DNA of 64,000 nt, taken from the NCBI RefSeq assembly GCF_027595985.1, contig NC_073302.1, positions 10,604,966 to 10,668,965 on the forward strand. The letters are read 5' to 3'. Below the pieces are notes generated by a model. The model did no database searches. It worked only from the letters and a program-made list of their open reading frames with translations, and was not told the origin of the DNA. The stretch comes from Sorex araneus. Taxonomy: Eukaryota; Chordata; Mammalia; Eulipotyphla; Soricidae. The position numbers were made by a program, and so were the translations under genes. Positions within the stretch are counted from its first letter, which is position 1. The number at the start of each line of letters is the position of its first letter. This document shows, one piece after another, positions 12,416-24,328 of this stretch.

Positions 12416-13409
12416 CTTTCTTTGGGGTTTGTTATTCTTATGGGGTTCCTCCTAGTCTTACTATAACCCCTTTAGACCTTCTTTTAAGTTTGGTTTTGAG
12501 TCTATGAAGTTCCTGAGCTGTTGTTTATCCAAGAAATAGTGTATGGTTCCTTCGAGTTTGAGTGAGAGTTTATCCTGATAAAGTATTCTTGGTGAGGAGT
12601 TCATTTCATTGAGTTTTTTTTACTATCCCACCATTGTCTTTGGGCTCGGAGGGTTTCCTTCTACAGGTCTGCTGTAAATCTGAGGGGGGGTGCTCCTTTG
12701 TATGTGATTTCCTTCTTTGACCTTGCTGCTTGCAGAATTGTGTCTCTATCCACAGCATCCATCATTCTGACTATGATATGCCTTGTAGTCTTTTTATTTG
12801 GGTCTCTTTTTGCTGGTACTCTTCAGACTCCTTGGATCTGGATGCCTGCCTTCTTCAGTTCTGGGAATTTCTTAGCAATGATGTCTTTGACTGTGTTTTT
12901 TTCATTGGGGTTACTTCCCTGTGGTTCTGGTACTCCAATGATTCTTATGTTGTTCCTCTTGAAGTCATCCCCCAGGGCTCTGATTCGCTCTATAGCCATT
13001 TTGAGGTCTTTCGCCATTATTTGTTGCTGTCTGTAAGCTTTCTGCAGCTTGTCTTTAAGGTCGCTGATTCTGTCTTCAGCTGTAGTCATTCTACTATTGA
13101 GGGCATCTAGTGAGATTTTTAATTAATCTACCAATTCCTTTATTTGTGTGACTTCTGTTCGTAGCTTTGAAATTTCTTCTCTCATTTCATCTTGCATTTT
13201 TTGGTAGACCATTCCAGTGCTTCATTCATCTCCTCCCTTAATTTATTGGATGTCTGTTCCATGGTTGCTTGGAGTACGTCAACTCTCCTCAAGATTTCCT
13301 CTCTGAATTCTTTATGTGAGAGGTCGTAGATGTGAGTAGCCCCTGTTGAGGTTTCTGGAATCTTTTCTTCTCCCTCTCTTCATGGAGGGGATTTTCGCGG
13401 CTTCTTCAT
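12413..13409 (-). pseudogene. L1 ORF1 (RNA-binding chaperone), disrupted
   Basis: ORF1p coats L1 RNA as a coiled-coil trimer. The start MKK lies at 13409-13401. The coiled-coil and RRM entry segment is readable at 13089-12823 (ISDLKDKLQKAYRQQQIMAK, then NNIRIIGVPEPQGSNPNEKN). The frame is broken upstream of 13089 and again at about 12820. The stop TGA at 12413-12415 overlaps the ORF2 start. Confidence 0.88.
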
Positions 13410-13784
13410 ATTATTATGGAATTATAGAGTTGGATCTTTGAAGTTGTTTATTCCTATTCCCTCTTGCTGTGGGAAAGGAGGGGCTCTGGTTGTGCTATTG
13501 TTGATGGCAGCCTTGTTCCTATTCTAGAGTTCTTCCTTATACTCGGGCACTCTTCCTAATTGATGTGGGGCCTCTAATGAAGGCTTAAGGCTATGTTCTC
13601 TTTACGAAGGTTTTGCTAAGCTTCTCTTATTTACTGATAATTTTTATAAAGTTAAACTTTTTATAAATTTAAACTAAGCTAATGGGCTATTTTGTATAAG
13701 TGATTGAGATGGCTAAAGTGATTTTCAAAGAAAAAGACTATACCTATTATGCTAAGGTAAAAAATAATAACTGCGGCCGCATTA

Positions 13785-14180
13785 GTGGCCACTGCTCCGG
13801 CAGGAGCCCACGCCCCTTTTGAGACCACGTCCCCAGTATCTTCTTCGCAGGGTCACGGGCGGCCACGAGGGAACCAGGAGGACCCGGGGAGGCATGGCCG
13901 GGGAGCGGTCCGATTACCTGGAGATAGGGCCCATAGTAGGGAGCCAGGCGGGAAGGCCAGGTCGCAGGATGCTGGGCGGGCAGCTGCTGGACGACTGAAG
14001 CCCGGGCGGCCGCGTGGGAACTAGGGGGACCCGGGGAGTCGTGGCCAGGAGTGGTCCAATTACCTGGAGAAGGGCCAGTATTAGGGAGCCAGGCCGGAAG
14101 GCGGGGTCACGGGATGCGAGGCTGAACGGCTGCTGGACGACCAAAGCCCCGGCAGCCGCGTGGGAACCAAGGAGAACCGG
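13785..14180 (-). promoter_or_regulatory. L1 5' UTR with 146-bp tandem monomers
   Basis: This CpG-rich block contains a GGGAAC-anchored unit starting at 13870, 14016 and 14162, an exact 146-bp spacing, with the third unit truncated at 14180. Each unit repeats the sequence around GACCCGGGGAG, TGGTCCAATTACCTGGAGA and AGGGAGCCAGG. Tandem 5' monomers acting as internal promoters are known from rodent L1s. I infer the same role here from position, CpG content and repetition. Confidence 0.8.
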
Positions 14181-17100
14181 GGAGTAGTTGGTCTATTTCT
14201 TTGAAATATATTCTGGGACTGCAATTAAAAATGTATAATGCTTTAGATAGTACTGCCATTTTGACAATGCTTATGTTTCAGTCTTACAATGATTCAGTAC
14301 CCATACCTCCACCAGTGCCCGTTCTCCACTACCAATGTTCCCATATCTCTCCCACCACCCCCACAACATCCTTTCCCCCACCCCCGGCCTCTCTGTAAGG
14401 CGCATTCCCTTTTGCGATTTCTCTCCTTTTGGGTGTTGTGGTTTGGAATACAGGTATTAAGTGGTCATTATGTTTGGTCTATAGTATAATTTCAGCACAC
14501 ATCTTCCATCCAGAGTGGACCCTCTGGGCACCCTATACTTGGTGATCCCTTCTCTATCTCAGCTACCTTTCCCCCAAGCATGTGAGGCCAACTTCCAAGC
14601 CATGGGAATAATCCTCCTGGTTCTAATCTCTACTATCCCTTAGTGTTAGTCTCCCATTATGTTATTTTTATATTCCAAAAGTGAGTGAAGTCCTTCTATA
14701 TCTGTCCCTCTCTTTCTGACTCATTACACTTAGCATGGTACTCTCTATATTATCCACTTATATGCAAATTTCATGACTTCATCTTTTCTAACAGCTGCAT
14801 AGTATTCCATTGTGCAGATGTACCATAGTGTCTTTTACCAGTCATCTGTGCTTTGGCACTCGGGTTTTTTCCAGGTTCTGGCAATTTGAAAACAGGTATG
14901 TAATAAACATACAAGTGCAGATGCCATTTCTACTATACTTTTTTTTGCATCTCTGGGATATATTCCCAGAAGTGGTACTGCTAGGTCAAAGAGGTGATCA
15001 ATTTATAATTTTTTGAGAAATGTCCATACTGTTTTCCAAAAGGACTGAACCAGTCGGCATTCCCACTAGCATTGAAGGAGAGTCCCTTTTGCCCCGCATC
15101 CATACCAACAGCAGTTGCTTTTGTTCTTTTGGATGTGTTACAGTCTCTGTGGTATGATATGATATGATATGATATCTAATTGTCATTTTGATCTGCATCT
15201 TCCTGATGATTAGTGATGAAGAGCATTTTTTTCATGTGTCTTTTGGCCATTAGGATTTATTCTTTGAGAAAGTTTCTGTTCATTTTCTGATGGGATTGGA
15301 TGTTTTCTCCTTGTAGAAATCAACCAGTGCCTTGTATATCCTTGATATCCCTTATCAGATGGGTATTGAGTGAAGAACATTTCCCAGCCTGTAAACTGTC
15401 TTTGTATTCTGGTCACTGTTTCTTTTGAGATACAGAAGATTCTCAGTTTAAGACAGTCCCATTTGTTTATCTCTGCTTCTGCTTGCTTGGTTAGTGGCAT
15501 ATCATCTTTGAAGATACCGTTAACTTCAATGTCACGGAAGGTTTTGCCGACCCTTTCTTCAATGTACCTGATGGATTCTAATCTGATGTTGAGGTCTTTA
15601 ATCCATTTTGAACTGACTTTTGTGCATAGTGTTTGGTATAGTTCTGAGCCCATTTTTGCATGTAGCTGTCCAGTTTTTCAGCACCCCTTATTAAAGTGGC
15701 TTTTCTTGCTCCACTTCACATCTCTTGCTCCTTATCATAGATTAGATGGTCATATATTGGAGGGTGTGTGTAAGATTATTCAACCCTGTCCCATTGGTCT
15801 GTGGATCCGTCTTTGTTCCAGTGCCATGCTGTTTTAATTATTACTGCTTTGTAGTAGAGTTTCAGGTTAGGGAAGGTGATACCTCCCATCTTCTTTTTTC
15901 CCAAGAATTCCTTTAGCTATTCATGGGAGTTTGTTGTTCCATATGTATTTCAGGAGCATTTGATACATTTCTTTGAATAATATCATGGGTATCCTTATAG
16001 GAATCACATTGAAACTGTAAAACGCTTTGGGAAGTATTACCATTTTGACAATGTTAAGTCTCCCAATCCATGGGCAGGGGATATGTTTCCATTTCCTCGT
16101 GTCTTTTATTTATGAAGTAGCATTTTGTAGTTTTCTTTGGACAGGTCCTTTGCCTTCTTAGTTAAGCTAATTCAAGGTACTTGATTTTCTGAGGCATAAT
16201 TGTGAATGGGATTGGTTTATTTTTATGTCATTTTCTTCTCTCTCATTATTTGCGTGTAGGAAAGCAATGAACCTTTGGGTATTGATTTAATAGCCTGCAA
16301 CTTTACTATACTTTACTATTGTTTCTAGGAGCTTCTTGGTAGAGGTTCTCTGTATATAGTATCATATCATCTATGAGTATCGAGAGCCTGAATTCTTTCT
16401 TTCCTATTTGGATGCCTTTAATATCTTTTTCTTTCCTAACTATTATTGTAAGTACTTCCAGTACCGTATTGAATAGAAGTGTTGAGAGTGGGCATCCTTG
16501 TCTTGTCCCTGATCTTTTTCATCATTGAGGATATTTATTGTCATAGGCTTGTGGTAGATAGCTTTGAAAACATTTTAAAAAGTTCCTTCAATACCCATTT
16601 TGGTGAAAGTTTTCATCATAAACAGATGCTGTATCTTATCAAATGGTATTATCATATGGTTTTCATATTTTCTTTTGTTGTTTTGATGGATTATGTTGAT
16701 TGACTTCTGAATTGCTAAACCATCCTGGCATCCCTGGGTGTATCCACTTGGTCGTGGTGGATGATCTTTTTGGTGAGTTGTTTGATTCTATTTGCTAATA
16801 TTTTGTTGAGGATCTTCGCATTCATATTCATCAGAAATATCGGACTTTAGGTTTTTTTTTGTGGTGTTTCTGTTTTCTTTTAGTATTAGGAAAATATGTG
16901 TCTCATAGAAACATTTTGCGAGAGTTTCTGTTTCTTCAATTTTCTGGAAAAGCTTGAAAAGTATTGGCAATAGGTCCTCTTTAAATGTTTGGAAGAATTC
17001 ACTAGTGAATCCATCTGGACCTGAGCTTTTGATTTTGGAAAGATTTTTGATTACAGTTTCAATTTCCTTGGTAGAATTAGGTCTATTCAGGTATTCCAGA

Positions 17101-17765
17101 TCTTTTTGGTTCAATTTTGATAGATAATAGAAATTCAGAAATTAATCTATTTTTTCTAGGTTCTCTAATGTCGTGGCATACAGGCTTTCAAAGTAATCTC
17201 TGATGATCTTTTGAATTTCTTTGGCTTCTGTTATGATGCCCCCGTTTTCATTTCTGATTAAGTTTATTAGGGTTCTCTCCATTTCTTTGTGAGTCTTGTT
17301 AGTGGTTTATCAATCTTTTTTATTTTCTCAAACAACCAGGTCTTGGTTTCATTGATCTTTCAGATTGTTTTTTGGTTTTCCATGTCGTTAATTTCTACTC
17401 TAAGTTTTATTATTTCTTTCCTTCTGCCAGGTTTGGACTCTGTTTGATTGTCCTTTTCTAAGATCTTGAGCTGTGAAGTCAAGTTATTTATGTGAGCTCT
17501 TTCTTCCTTCCTGAGAAATTCTTACAGAGCTGTAAATTTTCCCCTTAACATGGCTTTAGCTATGTCTCACATGTTCTGGTAGCTTGTGTCTTCATTCTCA
17601 TTTGTTTCCACGTATCTTTTGATTTATTCCTTGATTTCCTTCCTGACCCACTTGTTGTTTCACACTGAGTTATTTAATTTCCAATTGTTTGGTTTGCTTA
17701 TTCGAATCTGTGTGTGATTAACTTCTATCTTCAGTGCATTATGGTCTGAAAAGATAGTTGATATA

Positions 17766-18129
17766 TGTGGGGTCCCATCCTGTCCCGCAGGGAGGACCCT
17801 TCGTGGGGCTAAGGAGGGGACGTAACCGAATGAACAGACGCAGAGCCAGAAGGAGGAGGAGAGAGAGAGAGTTTATTCACAGCAGTTACAATACTTATAC
17901 CTCTTGGTGGGAGGGGGCGGTATGCATGCTTGGACCCCCATAGGAACAATAGTAAGATGCAGATCAGGCATGGGCGTTGGGCAGATCAGGCATGGGCGTT
18001 GGCTAGTGAGAGGAATGGCGAACTGATAAGATCAGTAAGGTCAGCAGTGGTGACCTTGTTACAGAAATCCCAAGTAAGCCTCCACTTGACTAGAGGATAA
18101 GAGCCGGGCTTGTAAAATGGCTCCCTACA
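17766..18129 (-). mobile_element. Solo LTR of an endogenous retrovirus, probably class II (ERV2)
   Basis: This 364-bp element begins TG and ends CA (TGTGGGGTCC..CTCCCTACA) and is flanked by the perfect 6-bp direct repeat GATATA at 17760-17765 and 18130-18135. A TATA-like motif at 17892-17899 and AATAAA at 17872-17877, both on the minus strand, set its orientation. A 22-bp exact tandem duplication (17959-17980 and 17981-18002) lies in the presumed U3. There are no internal genes, so this is the product of LTR-LTR recombination. The class assignment rests on the 6-bp TSD and the terminal sequence and is an inference. Confidence 0.85.
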
Positions 18130-19499
18130 GATATAATTTGTATCTTCTTGTTTCTGTTGAGGTATGTTTTGTGACCCAAGATGAAGTCTACCTTGGAAAA
18201 TGTTCCATGTGCACTGAAAAAGAATGTGTATTCAGGTATTTTTTGGATGGAAAGTCCTGTATGCATCTATTAACCCTCTCTCTCCTATTTCTTCCTTCAA
18301 AGCCAGTGCTTCCTTGCTGAGTTTTAATCTTGTTGATCTGCCCAGTGGTGATAAGGCAGTGTTGAAGTCTCTGACTACTATTGTGTTGCTATCAAAGTCC
18401 TCCTTGAAGTCTATTAGCATTGTTTTAAGTATTTAGCTGGTATCTCATTGGGTGCATATATGTTTAGGAGTGTGATTTCTTCCTGCTGTACATATCCCTT
18501 GACTAGTAAAAAATGGCCTTCTCCATCCCTTCTAATAATTTTCAGCCTAAAATCTATATTGTCAGATACTTTTATGGCCATCCCAGAATTTTTGAGGGTG
18601 TTGTTTGCTTGAAGGATTGTTTTCCATCCTTTGACTTTGACTCTGTGTTTGCTCTGACTGTTCAGGTGTGTTTCTTGTAGGCAGCAGAATGTTCGGCTCA
18701 GTTTCTGAATTCATTTTGCCACTCTGTGTTTCTTAATTGGTGCAGCTAGACAATTGACTTTGGGAGAGACTATTGTCGTAGGGTTTTGTGCCATGTTTCT
18801 GTAAAGGTTTATTGTGCTTGTGGGGGGTTGTCTTGTCTTAAAGTAGCCCCTTTAGTCCTTCTTTTAAGTTTGGTTTTGAGTCTATGAAGTTCCTAAGCTG
18901 TTGTTTATCCATGAAATAGTTTTTTGTTCCTTTGAGTTTGGGTGAAAGTTTAGCTGGATAAAATATTCCTGGTAGGTGTTCATTTCATTGAGTTTTTTTC
19001 ACTATATCCCACCATTGCCTTTGGGCTTGGGAGATTTCATCTGATAGGTCTGCTGTAAATCTAAGGGGTGCTCCTTTATATGTGATTCCCTTCTTTGACC
19101 TTGCTGCTTGCACTATTGTGTCTCTATTTGTGGCATCCATCGTTCTGACTATGATATGTCTTGGGGTCTTATTATTAGGGTCACTTCCAGATGGCACCCT
19201 ACAGGCTCCTAGGATCTGGATGTCTGCATTCTTCAGCTCTGGGAACTTTTCAGCAACTATTTCTTTAACTGTGGCTTTTTCATTAGGATTGCCTCCCTGT
19301 CCTTTCAAGACTCCAATGAGTCTAAAGTTATTCCTCTTGGAATTATCCCCTAGGTCTCTGATTCAACCTAAAGCTATTTTGAGGTCTTTTTTCCATTGTT
19401 TATTGTTGCCTAAGAACTTTCTGCAGCTCGTCCTCAAGCTCGCTGATTCTGTCTTCAGTTGTACCAACTCAACTGTTAAGGGCACCCACTCTTGTTTGT

Positions 19500-19675
19500 T
19501 TTGCTTTTTTGCTTTTTGGGTCACACCTGGTGATGCACAGCGGTTACTCCTGGTTCTGCACTCAAAACTTACTCCTGGCAGTGCTCAGGGGACCATATGC
19601 GATGCTGGGAATCGAACCCGGGTCAGCCGCGTGTAAGGCAAACGCCCTACCAATTGTGCTATCGCTCCAGCCTGT
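19500..19675 (-). mobile_element. tRNA-derived SINE (type 1), antisense, inside L1 ORF1
   Basis: TTGCTTTTTGGGTCACACC, the CTCCTGG..CTGGCAG body, GATGCTGGGAATCGAACCC and the head GCTATCGCTCCAGCC are close to my recollection of the consensus. It interrupts the coiled-coil region of the older L1 ORF1. It is one of the least diverged SINEs here, hence young. Confidence 0.92.
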
Positions 19676-20139
19676 GTTATTTTTATTTCATCTGCTGAAT
19701 CTTTTATTTGTGACATTTCCGAATGTAGCTTTCCTATTTCTGCTCTCATTTCTTCCTATATTTTCTTTGCTGACTGTTCCACTGTTTCTCTAAGCTCACT
19801 GAACATTCTCAGCATTTCATCTCTGAATTCTTTATCGGAGATATATTTCTGGGTAACCCGTGTTGAGGCTTCTGGACTTTTTTTCTTCATCTTCTCCTCA
19901 TGGTGGGGATTTTAGGCTGTGTCTTCATGTTGTTGTGGTTGTATAGAGGTGGGACCTTCCAGTTCTCTACCCCTGTGCGCTCTTACTGAAAAAAGTGGTC
20001 TTGGGTGAGCTCAGTCAATGATAGTCACTTTTTTTCCCTCCTAGAGTACATCCTTCCAGGTATTTCTCTATGGCTTATGTGTGGCCTCTTATGAAGTTTT
20101 GGAGGATGTGTTCTTTTACATTGGGCTTGCACAGCTTTT

Positions 20140-21097
20140 TTTTAAATAATTTTTTAATTGAATCACCATGTGGAAGGTTACAAAGCTTTCAGGCTTAAGT
20201 CTTAGTTACATAATGTTCGAACACCTATTCCTTCACCAGTGCATATATTCCACCACCAAGAACCACAGTAAACATCGCCTCCACCCCTCTGCCCTCCAAC
20301 CCCCCACCCTGCCTGTGTAGCTGATAAATTTCACTTCACTTTCTCTTTACTTTGATTACATACAAACAAAAAAACTATTATTGTTTGTAGTTTCCCCCCC
20401 CATCCAGAGTTGGACCTTCTGGAAAGGAAGCATTTGATAATTTGTTTTCCATTGCTGAGTATGAAGAGATATGAGGTCGTGTGCCCACAGTAGCAGCCGT
20501 GAGGTTCTAGATTTCTGTATTTTAGTCACTAAGTCCAGAGGGCTTTCTGCCAGAGGTTTCATCATTGCTATCTCGTACCTCTCTGCTACTTTATATTCCA
20601 CATGAGTGCAATCTTTCTGTGTCTGTCTCTTTCTTTCTGACTCACTTCACTCAACATAATACTTTCCATGTTGATCCACTTATATGCAAATTTCATGTCT
20701 TCATGTTTTCTAACAGCTGCATAGTATTCCATTGTGTAGATGTACCAAAGTTTTTTTTTGCCAGTCATCTGTTCTCGGGCATTTAGTTTTTTTCCAGATT
20801 CTGCCTATTGTAAATAGTGCTGCTATGAACATACAGGTACAGATGTCATTTTGACTATACTTTTTTGATTCTCCGGGGTATATTCCCAGGACTGGTACTG
20901 CTGGGTCAAATGGGAGCTCGATTTCAAATTTTTTGAGAAGCGACCATAATGTTTTCTAAAAGGGCTAAACCAGTCGGCATTCCCATCAGTAGTGTAGGAG
21001 GGTTCCATTCTCCCCACATCCAAGTCAACAGCGGTTCTTTTTGTTCTTTTGGATGTGAGCCAGTCTCTGTGGTGTGAAGTGGTATCTCATAGTTGTT
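20140..21097 (-). mobile_element. 5'-truncated L1 (958 bp) with 13-bp TSD
   Basis: It contains an L1 3' UTR and the last part of ORF2 only. The direct repeat TTGCACAGCTTTT flanks it at 20127-20139 and 21098-21110. Its 3' UTR (20140-20600) carries the GTTTCCCCCCC..GACCTTCTGGAAAGG type of sequence that reappears in the composite element at 36463-38871, and so identifies the L1 subfamily related to that composite. Confidence 0.92.
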
Positions 21098-23633
21098 TTG
21101 CACAGCTTTTGTGCTCATTAGTATTTTGGTTCAATTGGAATAGGCCAGTGGCCTATTGACCTATTGTGTTTGAGATAGCCAGGCAGCTCTCTAGACAGCT
21201 AGGTAATGGGGATTGTTAGGTGAATCCAAAAAAGCCATAACAATAATTCCTCTCAACGTCAATGGGCTAAACACACCAATTATAAGACACAGAGTGGCAG
21301 GATGGATTAGAAAATTGTACCCAACGTTCTGCTGATGCAAGAAACACATGTCAACAGTCAAAGCAAGCACACGCTCAAAGTCAAAGTCTGGAAAACCATC
21401 CTATAGGTGAACAACTCCCATAAAAAAAAACTGGGGTTGCCATTCTAGTATCAGACCACATTGATTTCAGACTGAAGAAGGTCACAAGAGACATTGAAGG
21501 TAATTTATTGTCGATAAAGAGATCTGTACAATAAGAAGAACTAACAATACTAAATATATATGCACCTAATGAGAGACCAGCAAAGTACTTAAAACAACTA
21601 CTCATAGACTTGAAAAAAGATGTCGATAGCAACACAATACTAGTGGGAGACTTCAACACCGCTTTATCACCTCTTAATATATCAACGAAACTCAAGCTTA
21701 GCAAGGCCAAACTACATCTGAGGGAATAAATAGAAGAAAATGACTTAGTAGATATATAGAGAACACTTCATCCGCAATAAGCTGAATAAACATTCTTCTC
21801 AAGTGAGCATGGAACTTTCTGCAACATAGACCACATACTGAGCCACAAAGCATACCTCCATAAAATTAAGAAGATAGAGATTGTATCAACGATCTTCTCA
21901 GACCTGATGCACTGAAATTAGAAATAAATCATACACACAAACAGAAAACAAAATCAAACATCTAAAAATTAAACAGCTCGCTATTGGCCAATGAGTGGCT
22001 TAGGAAGGAAATCAAAGAGGAAATCAAAAGATTACTGGAAATGAATGAAAATGAGGACACAAGTTACCAAAACTTTTGGGACACAGCAAAAGCTGTGTTA
22101 AGAGGAAAGTTCATAGCTCTACAAGCATTCCTCAAGAAGGAGGAGCCAGCCCACATAAGTAACCTAACCTCACAGCTTAAGATCTTGGAGAATGACCAAC
22201 AAAAGGAGCCCAATCCGAACAGGAGGAAGGAAATAATAAAACTCAGAGCAGAAATTAATGAGATGGAAACCCAAAAACACAATCGGAGAGATCAATGAAA
22301 CCAAGAGCTGGTTCTTTGAGAAAATAAACAAGGTCGATAAACTTCTAACAAGACTCACACAAAAAGGGAGAGAGAAAACCCTAATAAACCGAATCAGAAA
22401 TGAAAAATGAGACATTACAACATAAGTTACAGAAAGGATCCTCAGAGATTACTCTGAGAATCTTTATGCCATGAAACATGAAAATCTCAAGGAAATGCAT
22501 AAACTTGTAGACTCCTATAGCCTCCTAAGGCTGAACCAAGAAGACCTAGAATAACTGAACAGATGTATCACCATCAAGGAAATTGAAACTGTAATAAAAG
22601 TTACAAAAGTCCTGGCCCAGATGGATTCACTAGTGAATTCTCCCAAACCTTTAAAGAGGACTTAAACCCAATCCTCTTTTAGCTTTTCCAGGAAATTGAA
22701 GTATCAGAAACACTTCCAATCAGTTTCTATAAAACAAATATCACCCTGATACCAAAAGCAGACAAATATACCACAAAGAAAGAGAATTACAGACCGATAT
22801 CCCTGATGAACACAGACGCAAAGATCCTCAACAAAATATTAGCAAATAGAATCCAATGTCTCATCAAAAAGATCATTTACCATGACCAAGTAAGATTCAT
22901 CCCATGGATGCAAGGATGGTTTAACAGTTTAACATTCGCAAGTCAATCAATATAATTCATCATATCACTAAAAGAAATAATAAAAACCATATGATCATAT
23001 CAATAGATGCAGAGAAATCATTTGACAAGATTCAGCACCCGCTTATGAGGAAAACCCTCAGCAAAATGGGCATTGAAGGAACTTTCAATATAGTCAAAGC
23101 CATCTACCACAAGCCTACGGCAAGTATCATTCTCAATGGGTAAAAACTAAAAGCCTTCCCTCTAAGATCAGACACAAGGCAAGGTTGCCCGCGTTAGTCA
23201 CTCCTATTCAATATAGTACTGGAGGTCCTAGCCATAGCAGTTAGACAAGAAAAATATATCAAGGGCATACAGATAGGAAAGGAAGAGGTCAAGGTATCAC
23301 CATTTACAACGATATGATACTATACTTGGAAAACCCTAAAGACTCTACAGAAAAGCTCCTAGAAACAATCGGTCAATATAGTAAAGTGGCAGGCTACAAA
23401 ATCAACACCCAAAAGTCCATGGCTTCCTTATACACAAATAATGAAAAAGAAGAAAGAGACTTAAAAAAACAATCCCTTTCACAAAAGTACCTCAGAAAAT
23501 CAAGTACCTTGGAATAGGCTTAGCCAAAGAGGTGAAGGACCTATACAAGGAAAATAAGAAAACACTACTTCAAGAAATAAAAGAGGACACTAGGAAATAG
23601 AGACACATCCCCTGCTCATGGATAGGGAGAATT

Positions 23634-23678
23634 CACTTCTATCACTTGTCATCCCGTTGATCTTTGATTTGCTCAAGC
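23634..23678 (-). mobile_element. Isolated 3' tail of type 2 SINE
   Basis: ATCACTTGTCATCCCGTTG..GATTTGCTCAAGCGGGCACCAG is the complement of the type 2 SINE end seen at 44207-44245. Only about 45 bp remain. The next base begins RTE-like reverse-transcriptase sequence, so the junction is abrupt. Confidence 0.75.
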
Positions 23679-24328
23679 GGGCACCAGCATCAGCAACTAT
23701 CGCCCAATCCACCTCTTGTCCAACATCTACAAGATATTCACTCGAGTCATCCTGAATAGAATAGGCAGAACACTAGACAAAGAACAACCATGCAAGCAAG
23801 CCAGGTTCTGAAGGGGATTCAGCATGATCGGCCATATCCACACAGTGACCAAGCTCATTGAAGTTTCTTGAGAGTTCAAGATGCCGCTCTAACGTTCATT
23901 GATTAAAAGAAAGCTTTCGATTCTGTTGAGACTAAAGCATTCATCGAAGCTCTGGCCAAACAGGACGTTCAAACTCAGTATATCAAGATCCTCCTCGAGC
24001 TGTATTATGGATTTACCACCAGGATCTGACCATTCTGATCACCAAAGTGATCATTGATGTAAAGAGAGGGGTGCGACAAGGTGATACCATTTCATGAAAC
24101 TCTTCGGTACCACCTTCGAGAACGTCATGCCACAACTGGAATGGGAAGGAATGGAAGTGAAGGTAGACAGTCGAAAACTACACCACCTCTGCTTGGCTGA
24201 TGATATAGTTCCATTCCATTCCAATAACACCAAACATTAGCCAAGTGACACAAATGCTGGCCTACTTCGACCGTGAGTGTGGAAAGTTTGGACTGCAGCT
24301 GAATCTCAGCAAAACAAAAGAAACAAAG
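23679..24328 (+). pseudogene. RTE-like non-LTR retrotransposon reverse transcriptase fragment
   Basis: This is not L1. Conceptual translation with several frame changes gives YRPIHLLSNIYKIFTRVILN near the left end, then IGRTLDKEQPC, IGHIHTVTKLIEVS, VIIDVKRGVRQGDTIS at about 24049-24096, and an ADDIV catalytic box near 24195-24210. These are the ordered fingers and palm motifs of RTE-type elements, known to me from nematode, arthropod and reptile sequences. The L1s here have [21 protein letters not shown] and [10 protein letters not shown] instead. Stops and frameshifts show it is dead. It is embedded in an L1 with a deletion at the target. The clade is inferred from remembered motif wording; RT identity is secure. 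Confidence 0.72.

Larger units (their letters stand above)
8112..14180 (-). mobile_element. Nearly full-length young L1 (about 6.1 kb)
   Basis: This is the most complete L1 in the window. In sense orientation it has a 5' UTR with tandem monomers (14180-13785), ORF1 (13409 to about 12413), ORF2 (12415 to 8593) and a 3' UTR with its tail at about 8112. The reading frames are long but broken, so it is recent yet inactive. No matching direct repeats flank it: the left side is unit A flank and the right side is an old L1 fragment. This suggests the 5' junction was rearranged after insertion. Confidence 0.95.
14183..21227 (-). mobile_element. Older L1, interrupted by LTR, SINE and a younger L1
   Basis: 14183-14275 is a sliver of an even older L1 ORF2 with the same junction as 53868-53962, so the two regions are duplicates. 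From about 14276 the 3' UTR, ORF2 (about 14640-18790, with many stops) and ORF1 (about 18810-19900, for example VQAARSKKGITYKGAPLRFT near 19090) of a diverged L1 are recognisable. Insertions sit at 17766-18129 (solo LTR), about 19500-19675 (SINE) and 20140-21097 (L1). The 5' end continues to about 21227, where it meets a plus-strand L1 head to head. Confidence 0.85.

Noticed and set aside
13785..14024. Open frame of about 79 codons in a CpG-rich region
   Set aside because: It is the tandem monomer array of an L1 5' UTR; the frame is a by-product of GC-rich repeats.
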